A stretch of 64,000 bases of DNA from positions 248,001-312,000 of the forward strand of contig JAVBQB010000001.1 of NCBI GenBank assembly GCA_031549265.1. Reading direction: 5' to 3'. The translations under genes and the position numbers were made by a program. The DNA comes from JAVBQB01 sp031549265 (GTDB lineage: Bacteria; Bacillota; Clostridia; Oscillospirales; JAVBQB01). The stretch's first letter is position 1. Each line of letters starts with the position of its first letter. Shown piece by piece: positions 43,937 to 53,431 of this stretch. A model generated the notes under the pieces. That model did not search any database, was not told the origin of the DNA, and saw only the letters and a list, made by a program, of their open reading frames with translations.

Positions 43937-44740
43937 TTACGCTTCCGCCCAGATCTTATTTACCATATAGGCGAAGTGCGCGAATACGATTCCGGCGTCT
44001 TCCAGTTCGCTGTTCCAGCGCTTGGTCCACTCCAGCGAGAGGAATCCGTTGTAACCGTTAGCCTTCAAAACCGAAAGGGCCTCGCGAAGCGGGAGATCGC
44101 CGTATCCGAGCATCTTATATTTCAGCGCGCCGTTTTCGACCGCGCTGTCCTTAAGGTGAACATGCCTGACATACTGCCCGATGTTGGACCAGGTCGTCTC
44201 GACGGATTCGTTGAAGTACCTGACCGGGTGGTTGATGTCCCAGAGCGCTTTGAGTGCGGGGCTGTCAACGCGTTCAATCATTTTTTTCAGCCGCGCCGAT
44301 TCGGCGAACGCGCCGTTGGATTCCAGCAGCATGGTCACACCCGCGGCTCTCGCGTAAGGCACAAGCTCCTGAATTCTCGAATAGACCAAATCGTCGTCGA
44401 CAGGATCGCCGGGATTGCCCCACGTGTCGCCGAGGATACGCAGGTTTGGCGCGCCGATGCGCCGAGCGGTCTCGATCTCTTTGACCACCTGCTCAATATC
44501 GGCGTCCAATGTATTCAGGCGGCAATCGGACGAAAGGCACGAAATCATTACGGAAGCTTCGTTCAGCTCTTTTTTTGTGTTTTCGATATTCTCTTCACGA
44601 AAGAATTTGACATCAGGCAGGAAAAGATCCTCTCCGAGTCCGCGCAGCTCAATTCCATGGTATCCCAAATCTTTCGCCGCAGAAACAATTTCGTTCCATT
44701 TCCAGTTTGGGCAGCCTAATGTGGAAAAACAAATCTTCAT
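43937..44740 (-). CDS. Sugar phosphate isomerase/epimerase (xylose isomerase-like TIM barrel)
   Basis: A 267-residue AP_endonuclease_2-type TIM barrel, starting MKICFSTLGCPNWKWNEIV and with metal-site segments ELRGLGED, LESNGAF, LWDINHP and HVHLKDS. Relatives interconvert sugars or inositol derivatives. It begins 34 bases behind guaB with AAGGAGAA upstream of ATG 44740, so it is probably co-transcribed with guaB, an unusual pairing. The true substrate is unknown. Confidence 0.85.
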   Translation of the reverse strand: MKICFSTLGCPNWKWNEIVSAAKDLGYHGIELRGLGEDLFLPDVKFFREENIENTKKELNEASVMISCLSSDCRLNTLDADIEQVVKEIETARRIGAPNLRILGDTWGNPGDPVDDDLVYSRIQELVPYARAAGVTMLLESNGAFAESARLKKMIERVDSPALKALWDINHPVRYFNESVETTWSNIGQYVRHVHLKDSAVENGALKYKMLGYGDLPLREALSVLKANGYNGFLSLEWTKRWNSELEDAGIVFAHFAYMVNKIWAEA

Positions 44741-44774
44741 AAATATTCTCCTTATTACGGAACAAAGTGAGGGC

Positions 44775-46256
44775 TTATTGAGGATTGATCGAGTAGTTGG
44801 GCGCCTCACGGGTGATATAAATGTCATGCGGGTGCGATTCCTTGAGCCCCGCTCCGGTAATGCGCATAAACTTCGCGTCGGTCTGCAGATTGGACAGCGT
44901 GCGGGTTCCGCAATAGCCCATACCCGATCTCACTCCGCCGAGCAGCTGGAACACCATATCGGACAGTCCGCCCTTGTAGGGGACGCGGCCCTCAACACCC
45001 TCCGGCACAAGTTTTTTGTTATCGTCCTGGAAATACCTGTCACGGCTTCCTTTGTGCGCGGACATCGCGCCGAGAGAGCCCATACCGCGATAGACCTTGA
45101 AGCGCCTGCCTTGATATATTTCGGATTCTCCGGGGCTTTCCTCGCACCCAGCGAACAGCGAGCCGATCATTACGACGTCGGCGCCTGCCGCAAGCGCTTT
45201 AACGACATCGCCGGAGTACTTGATTCCTCCGTCGGCGATGACGGGTATTCCATGCTTTGAAGCCTCGCAGGCGACATCGTAGACGGCGGTAATCTGCGGA
45301 ACGCCGATGCCGGCGACAACCCGGGTCGTGCAGATCGAGCCGGGGCCGATACCGACTTTAAGCGCGTCGGCGCCGCATTCGATCAGGTCGCGCGCGGCGT
45401 CCGCGGTGGCGATGTTTCCGGCGACGATCTGTGCTCCCGGAAAACGGCTCTTGATGGCCTTGATGCCTTCCATTATGTTGCGCGAGTGCCCGTGCGCAGA
45501 ATCAAGCACCAGAACGTCAACATTATTTGCGATCAACTCTGAGGCGCGCTCGAGAAAATCGCCGGTAGCGCCGATTGCGGCTCCGACCAGAAGCCGACCG
45601 TTATCATCGCGGGCGGAATTGGGGAACATAACCGCTTTTTCAATGTCTTTAATTGTGATGAGCCCTTTAAGCGTATAGTTTTCGTCGACAAGGGGCAGTT
45701 TTTCGATCTTGTTCTTCTGCAGGATGGCCTTTGCTTGTTCAAGCGTTGTGCCCACCGGCGCCGTGATCAGGTTGTCCTTGGTCATGACTTCTTCGATGGA
45801 GCGCGTCATATCGGTCTCGAACTTGAGGTCTCTGTTGGTGATAATGCCGACCAGCTTGCTGCCCTTGCAGATCGGGACGCCGGAAATGCGGTATTTTGCC
45901 ATTAGATCGTCAGCGTCCTGAAGAGTACGGTCCGGCGTAAGCGAGAACGGATTGGTGATTACGCCGTTTTCCGAACGCTTGACTCGGTCGACCTCCTCGG
46001 CTTGGGCTGATATGCTCATATTTTTGTGAATAACGCCGATACCGCCTTCTCTGGCCATTGCGATCGCCATCCTGGACTCGGTGACGGTGTCCATCGCGGC
46101 GCTCATCAGTGGCACACACAGCGATATCTTTTTTGTCAGCCTGGTGGACAGCTCCACCTCGGACGGCAAAACTTCACTTTTTGCGGGGATGAGCAGCACG
46201 TCGTCAAACGTTATACCCTCTTTAACAAATTTTGAGTTGAAATCGGAATTTATCAC
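44775..46256 (-). CDS. guaB: Inosine-5'-monophosphate dehydrogenase
   Basis: A 493-residue IMPDH, the NAD-dependent first step from IMP to GMP. The TIM barrel starts ITFDDVLLIPAKSEVLPSEV, two CBS domains are inserted at about 100-215, and the catalytic Cys is C309 in GPGSICTTRVVAG; the flap has GMGSLGAM. It starts with GTG at 46256, 5 bases behind GGGAGGT. Confidence 0.97.
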   Translation of the reverse strand: MINSDFNSKFVKEGITFDDVLLIPAKSEVLPSEVELSTRLTKKISLCVPLMSAAMDTVTESRMAIAMAREGGIGVIHKNMSISAQAEEVDRVKRSENGVITNPFSLTPDRTLQDADDLMAKYRISGVPICKGSKLVGIITNRDLKFETDMTRSIEEVMTKDNLITAPVGTTLEQAKAILQKNKIEKLPLVDENYTLKGLITIKDIEKAVMFPNSARDDNGRLLVGAAIGATGDFLERASELIANNVDVLVLDSAHGHSRNIMEGIKAIKSRFPGAQIVAGNIATADAARDLIECGADALKVGIGPGSICTTRVVAGIGVPQITAVYDVACEASKHGIPVIADGGIKYSGDVVKALAAGADVVMIGSLFAGCEESPGESEIYQGRRFKVYRGMGSLGAMSAHKGSRDRYFQDDNKKLVPEGVEGRVPYKGGLSDMVFQLLGGVRSGMGYCGTRTLSNLQTDAKFMRITGAGLKESHPHDIYITREAPNYSINPQ

Positions 46257-46269
46257 GCCACACCTCCCG

Positions 46270-46288
46270 GGAAATGATAGTCATTTCC
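46270..46288. promoter_or_regulatory. hairpin in the guaB leader next to the ribosome binding site
   Basis: GGAAATGA-TAG-TCATTTCC is a perfect 8-base-pair inverted repeat that ends where the guaB ribosome binding site (minus strand, 46269-46263) begins. It may shape access of the ribosome or be a repressor site. I do not see a purine riboswitch in this leader. Confidence 0.45.
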
Positions 46289-46319
46289 GCTCGACTAAAA
46301 TCATATATCGATTCTGTAC

Positions 46320-46349
46320 ATTTTATTACTCGCAAGTTATGCTTGTCAA
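46320..46349 (-). promoter_or_regulatory. promoter of guaB
   Basis: On the minus strand TTGACA (46349-46344) and TAAAAT (46325-46320) are 18 bases apart, giving a leader of about 60 bases. Confidence 0.65.
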
Positions 46350-46472
46350 TCCGCAAAAGTATTCAATCTAAGAGGAATCATCGACACAAATTTGCGTTTT
46401 TCATCAAATTATCATCGATCGGTGCGGCTCTAAAACTTTTGTATTAAGATTTATATCCTTATTGTGCGCATA

Positions 46473-47501
46473 TCAACCATAAAACTCGTCGATCATCCGG
46501 GCAACGTCCAAAACGTCGTTTTCGGTAATATGATAATGTGTGACCAGCCTGACCAGCCCGCGCGCGTCTCCGGGATTGGTCAGCACTCCCCTGTCGCGGA
46601 GCCAGAGCTCGAGCCGGGCGCCGTCGGCAGGCGCCTGCAGCCGGAAAAAGACCATATTAATATGCACCTTGGATACATCGATTTCGATGCCCGGGATTTC
46701 ACTCAGCTTCCGTGCCAGCAGACGGGCGTTGCCGTGATCCTGCGTAAGCCTGCCGGTCATGTCGCGCAGCGCTACCAGTCCTGCCGCCGCGAGAATGCCG
46801 GTCTGGCGCATTCCTCCCCCGAGACGCTTGCGGGCGCGAATGGCCTGGTCGATAAACTCCTCACTTCCGCAGAGCATCGACCCGACAGGCGCTGCAAGCC
46901 CTTTGGAAAGGCAGAACATCACCGAATCGGCGTACTTTGCGATCTCTGCCGGGCTTACGCCCAAGTGGTGCGCGGCGTTGAAAAGGCGCGCGCCGTCGAG
47001 GTGGACTTTCAGTCCGTGCCTGTCGGCGACGGCGCGTATATCCCGCATGTACGAGATCGGCGTGACCGTACCGCCGCCGTGAGCGTTTTCGATGCAGATT
47101 AGGCTGGTTTTGGGATAATGAATATCGGTTGTATCACGAACGGCGTCCTCGACTTCGCGTATATCCATCATGCCGTCGGACGATTCCAGCATAAAGAGGT
47201 TGACGCAGGACAGCGCCGCCGCCGCGCCCGCCTCGTGTTCGACTATGTGGCAGTGACGGTCGACAATTGCTTCGTCACCGCGGGCGCAGTGGTTCATTAT
47301 CGCGATCTGATTGCCCATGGTACCGGACGGAACAAAAAGCGACCGGGGGAATCCTGAGATACGCGCGGCTTCCCTTTGGAGCTCATGCACGGTGGGATCG
47401 TCGCCGTAGACGTCGTCGCCGACCTCGGCAGCAACCATCGCCTGCCGCATTTCATCGGTCGGCTTTGTAACGGTATCGCTTCTCAAATCAATTAGTCTCA
47501 T
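46473..47501 (-). CDS. ltaE: Low-specificity L-threonine aldolase
   Basis: A 342-residue PLP enzyme that splits threonine to glycine and acetaldehyde. It starts MRLIDLRSDTVTKPTDEMRQ, has the ENAHGGGTV and HLDGARLFNAA motifs and the PLP-lysine segment FCLSKGLAAPVGSMLCG. It begins 24 bases behind the ogg gene and is probably co-transcribed with it. Confidence 0.95.
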   Translation of the reverse strand: MRLIDLRSDTVTKPTDEMRQAMVAAEVGDDVYGDDPTVHELQREAARISGFPRSLFVPSGTMGNQIAIMNHCARGDEAIVDRHCHIVEHEAGAAAALSCVNLFMLESSDGMMDIREVEDAVRDTTDIHYPKTSLICIENAHGGGTVTPISYMRDIRAVADRHGLKVHLDGARLFNAAHHLGVSPAEIAKYADSVMFCLSKGLAAPVGSMLCGSEEFIDQAIRARKRLGGGMRQTGILAAAGLVALRDMTGRLTQDHGNARLLARKLSEIPGIEIDVSKVHINMVFFRLQAPADGARLELWLRDRGVLTNPGDARGLVRLVTHYHITENDVLDVARMIDEFYG

Positions 47502-47525
47502 GTGTGCTCTCCGGAATGTAAAAAA

Positions 47526-48359
47526 TTATTCGGAAACGGCGCGCGCTTCCCTGCCGCCTGATCTGCGGTAAAAAAATATGTACTGCTGGGCAATGCCGGC
47601 GTATTCGCCGAATGATGCCGGGTCAAAGTCTTTGCCATAGTTTTCGGCGAGGGCCCGCTTCATCCAGACGTCAACCGGGAAGGCGTCCAGCCGCCGGAGC
47701 CCGTAAAGCAAAATGCAGCTCGCGACCTTATTTCCGACGCCGGGCAGCTTCATTATTTCGCTGCGGGCCTGCTCGAGAGGCATTTGCCTCAGTTCTTCAG
47801 CGTTCAGCCGTCCGCTTGCCACGGCGCGCGCAGCCTCGACGATGTATGGAGCGCGGTATCCGCTTCTCAGAAATCCGAGATCCTCGGGCTCAAGATCCGC
47901 TATAACATCGGCGTCCGGAAAAGTATAATATGTCGTCTCTCCGGCGTTTATGGGCCGCCCGTATCTCTCGCTGAGCCGCTCTATGATGCCTTTGATCCTT
48001 GGAATGTTGTTGCACTGCGAGATAATAAACGAGCAGACAGCCTCCCAGAAATCCTGGCCGAGCATCCTGATTCCCGATCCGAACTCCGAGGCTTCCGCGA
48101 CGTATTGGTCATATGCCAAAGCTCTGCGAATGGCCGAATAGTCCCTGTCAAGGTCAAAAAAATGCCTCAGCAGCTTATCGTCAGAGCTGTCGGTCTCAAG
48201 ATACAAAACGCCGCTGTCCAGCCTTGCGCGTATCAGATGCCCGTGAGCCACTCCGGCGTATTCTCCGGACTCGAGCGGGTTGAAACGGAAGCATTGGCCG
48301 CATTCAAAGGTATGGGCAAGAGAAAAGGGGTCGTCAATTTTGAATTGGTATTTGTTCAT
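47526..48359 (-). CDS. ogg: 8-oxoguanine DNA glycosylase (OGG1-like, HhH-GPD)
   Basis: A 277-residue HhH-GPD glycosylase/lyase. An N-terminal OGG domain (with FECGQCFRFN) is followed by the helix-hairpin-helix LPGVGNKVASCILLYG, which supplies the catalytic Lys, and the PVDVWMKR segment with the catalytic Asp. It excises oxidised guanine. Start choice is not firm: ATG 48359 or GTG 48365, both with weak ribosome binding sites. Confidence 0.9.
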   Translation of the reverse strand: MNKYQFKIDDPFSLAHTFECGQCFRFNPLESGEYAGVAHGHLIRARLDSGVLYLETDSSDDKLLRHFFDLDRDYSAIRRALAYDQYVAEASEFGSGIRMLGQDFWEAVCSFIISQCNNIPRIKGIIERLSERYGRPINAGETTYYTFPDADVIADLEPEDLGFLRSGYRAPYIVEAARAVASGRLNAEELRQMPLEQARSEIMKLPGVGNKVASCILLYGLRRLDAFPVDVWMKRALAENYGKDFDPASFGEYAGIAQQYIFFYRRSGGREARAVSE

Positions 48360-48456
48360 AAGCACTTATCCAAATAATCTGAAATGCGGGATCGGCTTTG
48401 CGCATCCCGTGCACAGTAATTATATCACAGGCCTGTCCCGGCAATCAAGATAATTA

Positions 48457-48486
48457 AAGAGTCCGCCCATGGTCAGGACGGACTCT
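48457..48486 (-). terminator. terminator after the lipoprotein gene
   Basis: On the minus strand GAGTCCG (48485-48479) pairs with CGGACTC (48465-48459) and is followed by TTTAATTA. It lies 19 bases behind the lipoprotein stop. Confidence 0.65.
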
Positions 48487-48504
48487 CGAGGATAAATAAT
48501 TAAC

Positions 48505-49341
48505 TTAAATCGCTGTCTCTGTCGCGCTGGTTCTGACTTCGTCCGGGATTACGACGTCGGCAACATCGTCGTTGGTTTTGAGTATGGTCATCGTCATCAA
48601 ATACTTGTTGGCGACGATCTCCACCCCGCCCATAGACGGCGTGCCGCTGAGGTTTTTGAGGACGGTCTTCATTATGTCGGTGAGGTTGCATTCGAACTTC
48701 ACTGGCAGGTAGCTGGTCTTGTCAACCCACAGGGTCATCGGCATATCTCCGAGATTGCTAAATGTGTTGGCGGGCAGAGTGGACGAGTCGCTGCCCTTAA
48801 AGAAATCGGAGTTTTTGATAACCTCTTCGATCGATGAACCGGTAACTAGCCCCTCGAGCTTTATGACGTCCCTGCCGCCGATCTGCTCCACGCCGATTTC
48901 TTTAAAGCTCTTCGCGTTTTTCAGGTATACGTTCATATTCTCAGTTTGAAGGAACTGGGAGGAATTCGTAAGCTCGGTTGTAATTTTCTGCCATCCTTCG
49001 CCGACTGAGGTGTAACATACGAGCTTGTTGTCCTGCATTTCAACATATGACTCGGATTTAATGGCGGCGGAGGAAGCGCTGGTTTTGATTTCCATGTTCA
49101 CGTAACCGAGAAGCGGGTTCCTCTGCTCAATGATGGTGCCGGCAGAAGTCATTGACATGGTCTGGCCGGAAACTGAGAGCTCAACTGCAAGGTCGATGGC
49201 TGTTTCGGTCTTGTTTATGCCGTCGTAGGCGTCGATAACCTTTTGGATGATCTGATCCTGGTTGCCCGAGCTGCACGCCGCCAGCGCAAAAACGAGACAT
49301 ACCGCCACAGTCAGCCCGAGGTAAGATTTTATTTTTTTCAT
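48505..49341 (-). CDS. Secreted lipoprotein (LolA-like fold, DUF6612-type)
   Basis: A 278-residue lipoprotein with signal peptide and lipobox LAAC (MKKIKSYLGLTV...FALAAC), lipidated at about C22. The rest, rich in beta strands (SVSGQTMSMTSAGTI, MPMTLWVDKTSYLPVKFE), resembles LolA-like lipoproteins of Bacillota of unknown role. AAGGAGAG precedes ATG 49341; an upstream in-frame ATG at 49440 lacks a signal sequence. Confidence 0.82.
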   Translation of the reverse strand: MKKIKSYLGLTVAVCLVFALAACSSGNQDQIIQKVIDAYDGINKTETAIDLAVELSVSGQTMSMTSAGTIIEQRNPLLGYVNMEIKTSASSAAIKSESYVEMQDNKLVCYTSVGEGWQKITTELTNSSQFLQTENMNVYLKNAKSFKEIGVEQIGGRDVIKLEGLVTGSSIEEVIKNSDFFKGSDSSTLPANTFSNLGDMPMTLWVDKTSYLPVKFECNLTDIMKTVLKNLSGTPSMGGVEIVANKYLMTMTILKTNDDVADVVIPDEVRTSATETAI

Positions 49342-49528
49342 ATTTCTCTCCTTAAGAATTGTATTAGGGGCAATTTTTAGAATGCCCCTGGCGAGGATTG
49401 CCGTACAAAGCATTATAGTATAGGCTTCCTGATTTTGCAATCACAATTTGACGAGCCGGAGGTTAGAACATGCCCGAGATGGTACTCATATAATATAGCA
49501 AATCTACGGCGAAAGGCGGGCGAAACCG

Positions 49529-49966
49529 TTGTTTATAGTTTCTCCTGACAAGTTTTTATTGGAAAAATCCAAGTCAACCTTAATCGATACGCCCGACGAA
49601 TACGCGGTTGCGGCGTTCGCACCCAAGCCCGGACTTGTGACGCTCAATGTCAGCCTCGGCGCTAAAACGCTGAGCGCCATGCGAAACGGTAAGTTTTTCA
49701 AAGTTTACCCCATAGCGGTGGGAAAACCTGCCACTCCGACACCCACCGGCACATTTAAGATTATTAACAAGCAAGTGAATCCCGGCGAAGTGTATGGCAC
49801 CCGCTGGATGGGACTCTCTAAGAAAGGGTTCGGAATTCACGGAACTAATGACCCCGGCTCGATCGGCAAAGCCGCGTCGCACGGCTGTATCCGCATGAAT
49901 AACAAGGACATTGAAGAGCTGTTCGCCTATACAAATGTATACTCAACTGTGAATATATTGCCATAA
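49529..49966 (+). CDS. L,D-transpeptidase (YkuD domain)
   Basis: A 145-residue YkuD-domain protein with the catalytic motif HGTNDPGSIGKAASHGCIRM (H104, H118, C120). Such enzymes form 3-3 cross-links in peptidoglycan and act in spore cortex or cell wall. There is no signal peptide or LysM domain, which makes it a minimal form. The start is TTG at 49529; no in-frame ATG precedes the domain. Confidence 0.88.
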   Translation: MFIVSPDKFLLEKSKSTLIDTPDEYAVAAFAPKPGLVTLNVSLGAKTLSAMRNGKFFKVYPIAVGKPATPTPTGTFKIINKQVNPGEVYGTRWMGLSKKGFGIHGTNDPGSIGKAASHGCIRMNNKDIEELFAYTNVYSTVNILP

Positions 49967-50042
49967 AACTCAAATTAACACTAGTGCAGGAAAGATCAAA
50001 TATTTACAACAAAATCTCTCACAAAAATAGCATCAAATTCTG

Positions 50043-50071
50043 TTTTCAATTACTGCCGTTTGTGTTATCAT
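50043..50071 (+). promoter_or_regulatory. possible promoter of the hybrid kinase operon
   Basis: TTTTCA (50043-50048) and TATCAT (50066-50071) are 17 bases apart, about 58 bases before the kinase ATG. Both boxes have mismatches. Confidence 0.4.
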
Positions 50072-50128
50072 ATGCGTGAGTATCGTCTGGCCGACGTTGT
50101 TTTACGAGGCGGGTTGAAAGGTTGCGGA

Positions 50129-53100
50129 ATGATGAGCGAATCTGATGGCGTTAAAAATGTTGCGGGCTCAATTGCTTTTGAGATTCTCAATAATATTGAC
50201 GCTGCGGTTTTTGTTGCCGATCCGCTAACCAATGAGATTCTGTTTGCCAGCGACAAGCTGACCGAAAGGCTGGGCGGATGCGACCTGTCCGGCCGGAAAT
50301 TTGATCCGTCAGTTCCCTTTCCAGGAATGTCACGCGCCACATGTCCGCATCCGGCTTGTGATTCCGGCGGTGTAAAGCGTTATTGGGAAGAGACCGACGC
50401 CTCAACCGGCAGGGTCTATAAGAATTGCGATTATTATCTTGACTTGTGTGAAGTCCGCAGGGTTTATGTTTGCCGTTCTGAGGACGTTACCCGGCAGTAT
50501 GAGACTGAGTCCGCGCTCAGGACTGAATTGAAAAAGCGCGCGATTTTGGCCGGGCTGTCTTCGGGGTTTGCTTCCGCGCGTTCTTTTGAAGAAAAAATTG
50601 ACGAAATACTGAACGCAGTCGGTACTTTTTATGACGTCGACCGCGTAGCTTTGTGTAAAGACTGCTCGTCAGACAACACTTTTGCGAATGTTTACGAGTG
50701 GAGCGCCAATACAGACGGCGGGAAGCGCAGGCACATCTCCCGCTTCAAGCTGGCACCAGACGGTGAGATATATTCCTGCCTGTCGGCGGGTAATGTGTTT
50801 TTTGCACAGGACAATGACAAAATTGACGGTCGGCTCTCGCAGGATATCGTCCAGCTTGATTCCCACGGGTTTTTGCTTGCTCCCGTTTTCCTGGAACGTA
50901 AGTTTTGGGGTGTGCTGCTGATACTGCATGACGACTGTGAGCGCCGCTGGAGCAAAAGCGATATTGAATTTTCGCAGGATCTTTGCGCCCGGATCACTGA
51001 CGGGCTGGAGCGCCGCAAGCTTGAAAGGGATATCGATTTTTTAAGGCAAAATCTGCGCGAAATAGTCGGCAATGTGCAGGAGGGCATTTTCTGGAAGAAC
51101 CCGCTTTCGTTCTATACGGATTGCAACGCCGCTTACACCGACTTTCTCGGTCTGAGCGCCGGCGACATTACCGGCAAGTGCGACTCCGAAATATATCCCG
51201 CCGATGTCGCGGCGCTGCTTGATAACCAGGATGAAACGGTGATCAGGACGAAGCAGCCGATCCAAAACCAGCTTGTTGAAATAAACTTCGCGCCGGTCAA
51301 CAGGAAATGGTGCGAGTTGAGCAAAGTGCCGCTGTTTGACGGCGATGGCATAGTTGCCTCGATACTCGGTATTTTGGCGGATGTGACCGATAAAAAGACC
51401 GACGAGCTCGCCGGTCTTGAGCGCGATGCGGAGCTTGAGAGCGTTATTGAAAAAGCGGAGAGCGGCGACCGTGCGAAGAGCGAATTTCTCTCCCGCATGA
51501 GCCACGAGATAAGAACCCCGATGAACGCGATAATAGGCATGACGCGCATTGCTCTTGCCAACGACCAGGTTGACAAGATTCACGCGTGCCTCGTTAATAT
51601 AGACAGCTCGTCCAAGCATTTGCTGGGAATTATAAACGATGTTCTCGACATGTCAAGGATGGCGTCCGGCAGGATGGTGCTGGAGGCGACGGCGTTCGAT
51701 CTCGAAGAGCTGCTGGTGGGCATAACCGGCATAATGCTGGCCGATTGCAGCGCGAAGAATCAGGAACTGCAGGTGTTTATCGGCAAAGATGTGCCGAAAA
51801 CTCTAGTTGGAGATAAAATCCGCCTGGATCAGATCCTTACCAATCTCATTTCAAACGCAATGAAGTTCACGCCGGAAAACGGCACCATAAAAGTGAGCGT
51901 CTCCCTGATTGCTATAGCGGACGGCCGCGCGAATCTCGAGTTTGTCGTTTCGGATAACGGCATCGGCATCTCAGAGGATCAAATGTCGAGGATATTCAGC
52001 CCGTTTGAACAGGCTAACGGGAGCATATCGCGAAAGTACGGCGGCGTTGGTCTCGGACTTGCCATCTGTAAAAGCCTGGTTGAGATGATGGACGGCTCTA
52101 TTCTGGTTAAGAGCGTCCCCGGAAAGGGCAGCGACTTTGTTTTCGACGTTTTTCTCGAGGTGAGCGCCGGCCAGGAGAGTCCAGGGGTGGGCGCAATAGC
52201 TTCCGGAAAAGAATTGAGAATCCTGTTTGTTGACGACAATGCCGAAACAAGGCAGCATTTCAAGTCGTTAATGGATGAGTATAATATAGAGACAGTCCTG
52301 GCTGAGGACGGCTATCGGGCGCTGGAATTCATGGAACAGGCGCAAACGGCGAACCGGCCGTTTAACTTCGTCTTCATTGACTGGCAAATGCCCGGAATCG
52401 ACGGGATAAAGACTTCCAAACTGATACGCGAAAAGTACGGGGATCAGGCGGCCATTGTTCTCGTTTCTGTCGCCGAATGGGGCGCTATAGAGCCCGAAGC
52501 CAGGGCGGCGAATATCGATTGGTTTATCTCAAAGCCGCTCTTCCCATCTGTGATAATCAATACTATCAATGAAATCATCGGCGTGCCCTCAAAAGCGAAA
52601 ATTCGGATAAAGAGTTCGGTGGTCCCAGACCTTTCCGGCGCTAAAATACTGGTCGTTGAGGATGCCGGAATTAACCGCAGGATTATCGAGTCCGCGCTCA
52701 CGGGGTCGAATATCAGCATTGTTTTCGCTGAGAACGGTCTGGACGCGGTTGACAGGTTTTCATCGGATTCGAATTCGTTCGACCTGATACTCATGGATAT
52801 TGATTTGCCGGATATCAGCGGACTGGAAGCGACGCGGCGTATTAGGTCAACGGCATTGAGAAAAGCGAAGCACATACCGATAATTGCCTTGACGGCGAAT
52901 GTATCAAAGGATGACATCAGAGCGTGCCTGATGGCAGGCATGAACGATCATATGTCAAAACCAGTTGACGGGAACAGGCTTGTCGAGATATTATGTCTAT
53001 ATCTGAAAGAAAAAATAACCGATCATACTTTGGTGAAGGAAGGAAACTCAAAAATGGATTCTCTTGCTCAATACACTGAATATCTGCCTGCTATCGATGT

Positions 53101-53431
53101 CAAAGACGGACTTGGCCGCGTCAGGAATAATAAAAAGCTCTTTTGCACTATGCTTAAGAGTTTTAAGAACAATTCTATGCTCGCCGAAGTCATCGCCGCC
53201 ATCGAGAGCAACGATCTGGAGAAGGCGCATTACCAGGCGCATACCCTCAAGGGTGTCGCCGGAAACCTTTCGCTGAAGGCTTTGTTTGAAATTGTCAATC
53301 CGCTTATGATTTCGCTGAAGGACGGCAAAGTGCCCAACGGCATTATTCCCATACTTGAAAATGAGATGAAGAACACGATGGAGCAGGTCGATAAGCTGAT
53401 AGAACAGCTTACCGCGGAGGTTGCGACTTGA
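50129..53431 (+). CDS. Hybrid sensor histidine kinase (PAS-GAF-PAS-HisKA-HATPase-REC-REC-Hpt)
   Basis: A 1100-residue soluble kinase with no membrane helix. In order: PAS-like (about 15-110), GAF (about 125-290), PAS (about 300-420), HisKA with H459 in RMSHEIRTPMN, HATPase with the DNGIGIS and GGVGLGLAI boxes (to about 695), two receiver domains with D751 and D890, and an Hpt domain with H1038 in AHTLKGVAG. All phosphorelay residues are present. GAAAGG precedes ATG 50129; the frame is open upstream to a TTG at 50060. It overlaps the HD-GYP regulator by 4 bases. Confidence 0.93.
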   Translation: MMSESDGVKNVAGSIAFEILNNIDAAVFVADPLTNEILFASDKLTERLGGCDLSGRKFDPSVPFPGMSRATCPHPACDSGGVKRYWEETDASTGRVYKNCDYYLDLCEVRRVYVCRSEDVTRQYETESALRTELKKRAILAGLSSGFASARSFEEKIDEILNAVGTFYDVDRVALCKDCSSDNTFANVYEWSANTDGGKRRHISRFKLAPDGEIYSCLSAGNVFFAQDNDKIDGRLSQDIVQLDSHGFLLAPVFLERKFWGVLLILHDDCERRWSKSDIEFSQDLCARITDGLERRKLERDIDFLRQNLREIVGNVQEGIFWKNPLSFYTDCNAAYTDFLGLSAGDITGKCDSEIYPADVAALLDNQDETVIRTKQPIQNQLVEINFAPVNRKWCELSKVPLFDGDGIVASILGILADVTDKKTDELAGLERDAELESVIEKAESGDRAKSEFLSRMSHEIRTPMNAIIGMTRIALANDQVDKIHACLVNIDSSSKHLLGIINDVLDMSRMASGRMVLEATAFDLEELLVGITGIMLADCSAKNQELQVFIGKDVPKTLVGDKIRLDQILTNLISNAMKFTPENGTIKVSVSLIAIADGRANLEFVVSDNGIGISEDQMSRIFSPFEQANGSISRKYGGVGLGLAICKSLVEMMDGSILVKSVPGKGSDFVFDVFLEVSAGQESPGVGAIASGKELRILFVDDNAETRQHFKSLMDEYNIETVLAEDGYRALEFMEQAQTANRPFNFVFIDWQMPGIDGIKTSKLIREKYGDQAAIVLVSVAEWGAIEPEARAANIDWFISKPLFPSVIINTINEIIGVPSKAKIRIKSSVVPDLSGAKILVVEDAGINRRIIESALTGSNISIVFAENGLDAVDRFSSDSNSFDLILMDIDLPDISGLEATRRIRSTALRKAKHIPIIALTANVSKDDIRACLMAGMNDHMSKPVDGNRLVEILCLYLKEKITDHTLVKEGNSKMDSLAQYTEYLPAIDVKDGLGRVRNNKKLFCTMLKSFKNNSMLAEVIAAIESNDLEKAHYQAHTLKGVAGNLSLKALFEIVNPLMISLKDGKVPNGIIPILENEMKNTMEQVDKLIEQLTAEVAT

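Noticed and set aside
46257..46472. A purine riboswitch before guaB.
   Set aside because: The conserved junction and loop bases of the purine aptamer are not found on the minus strand.
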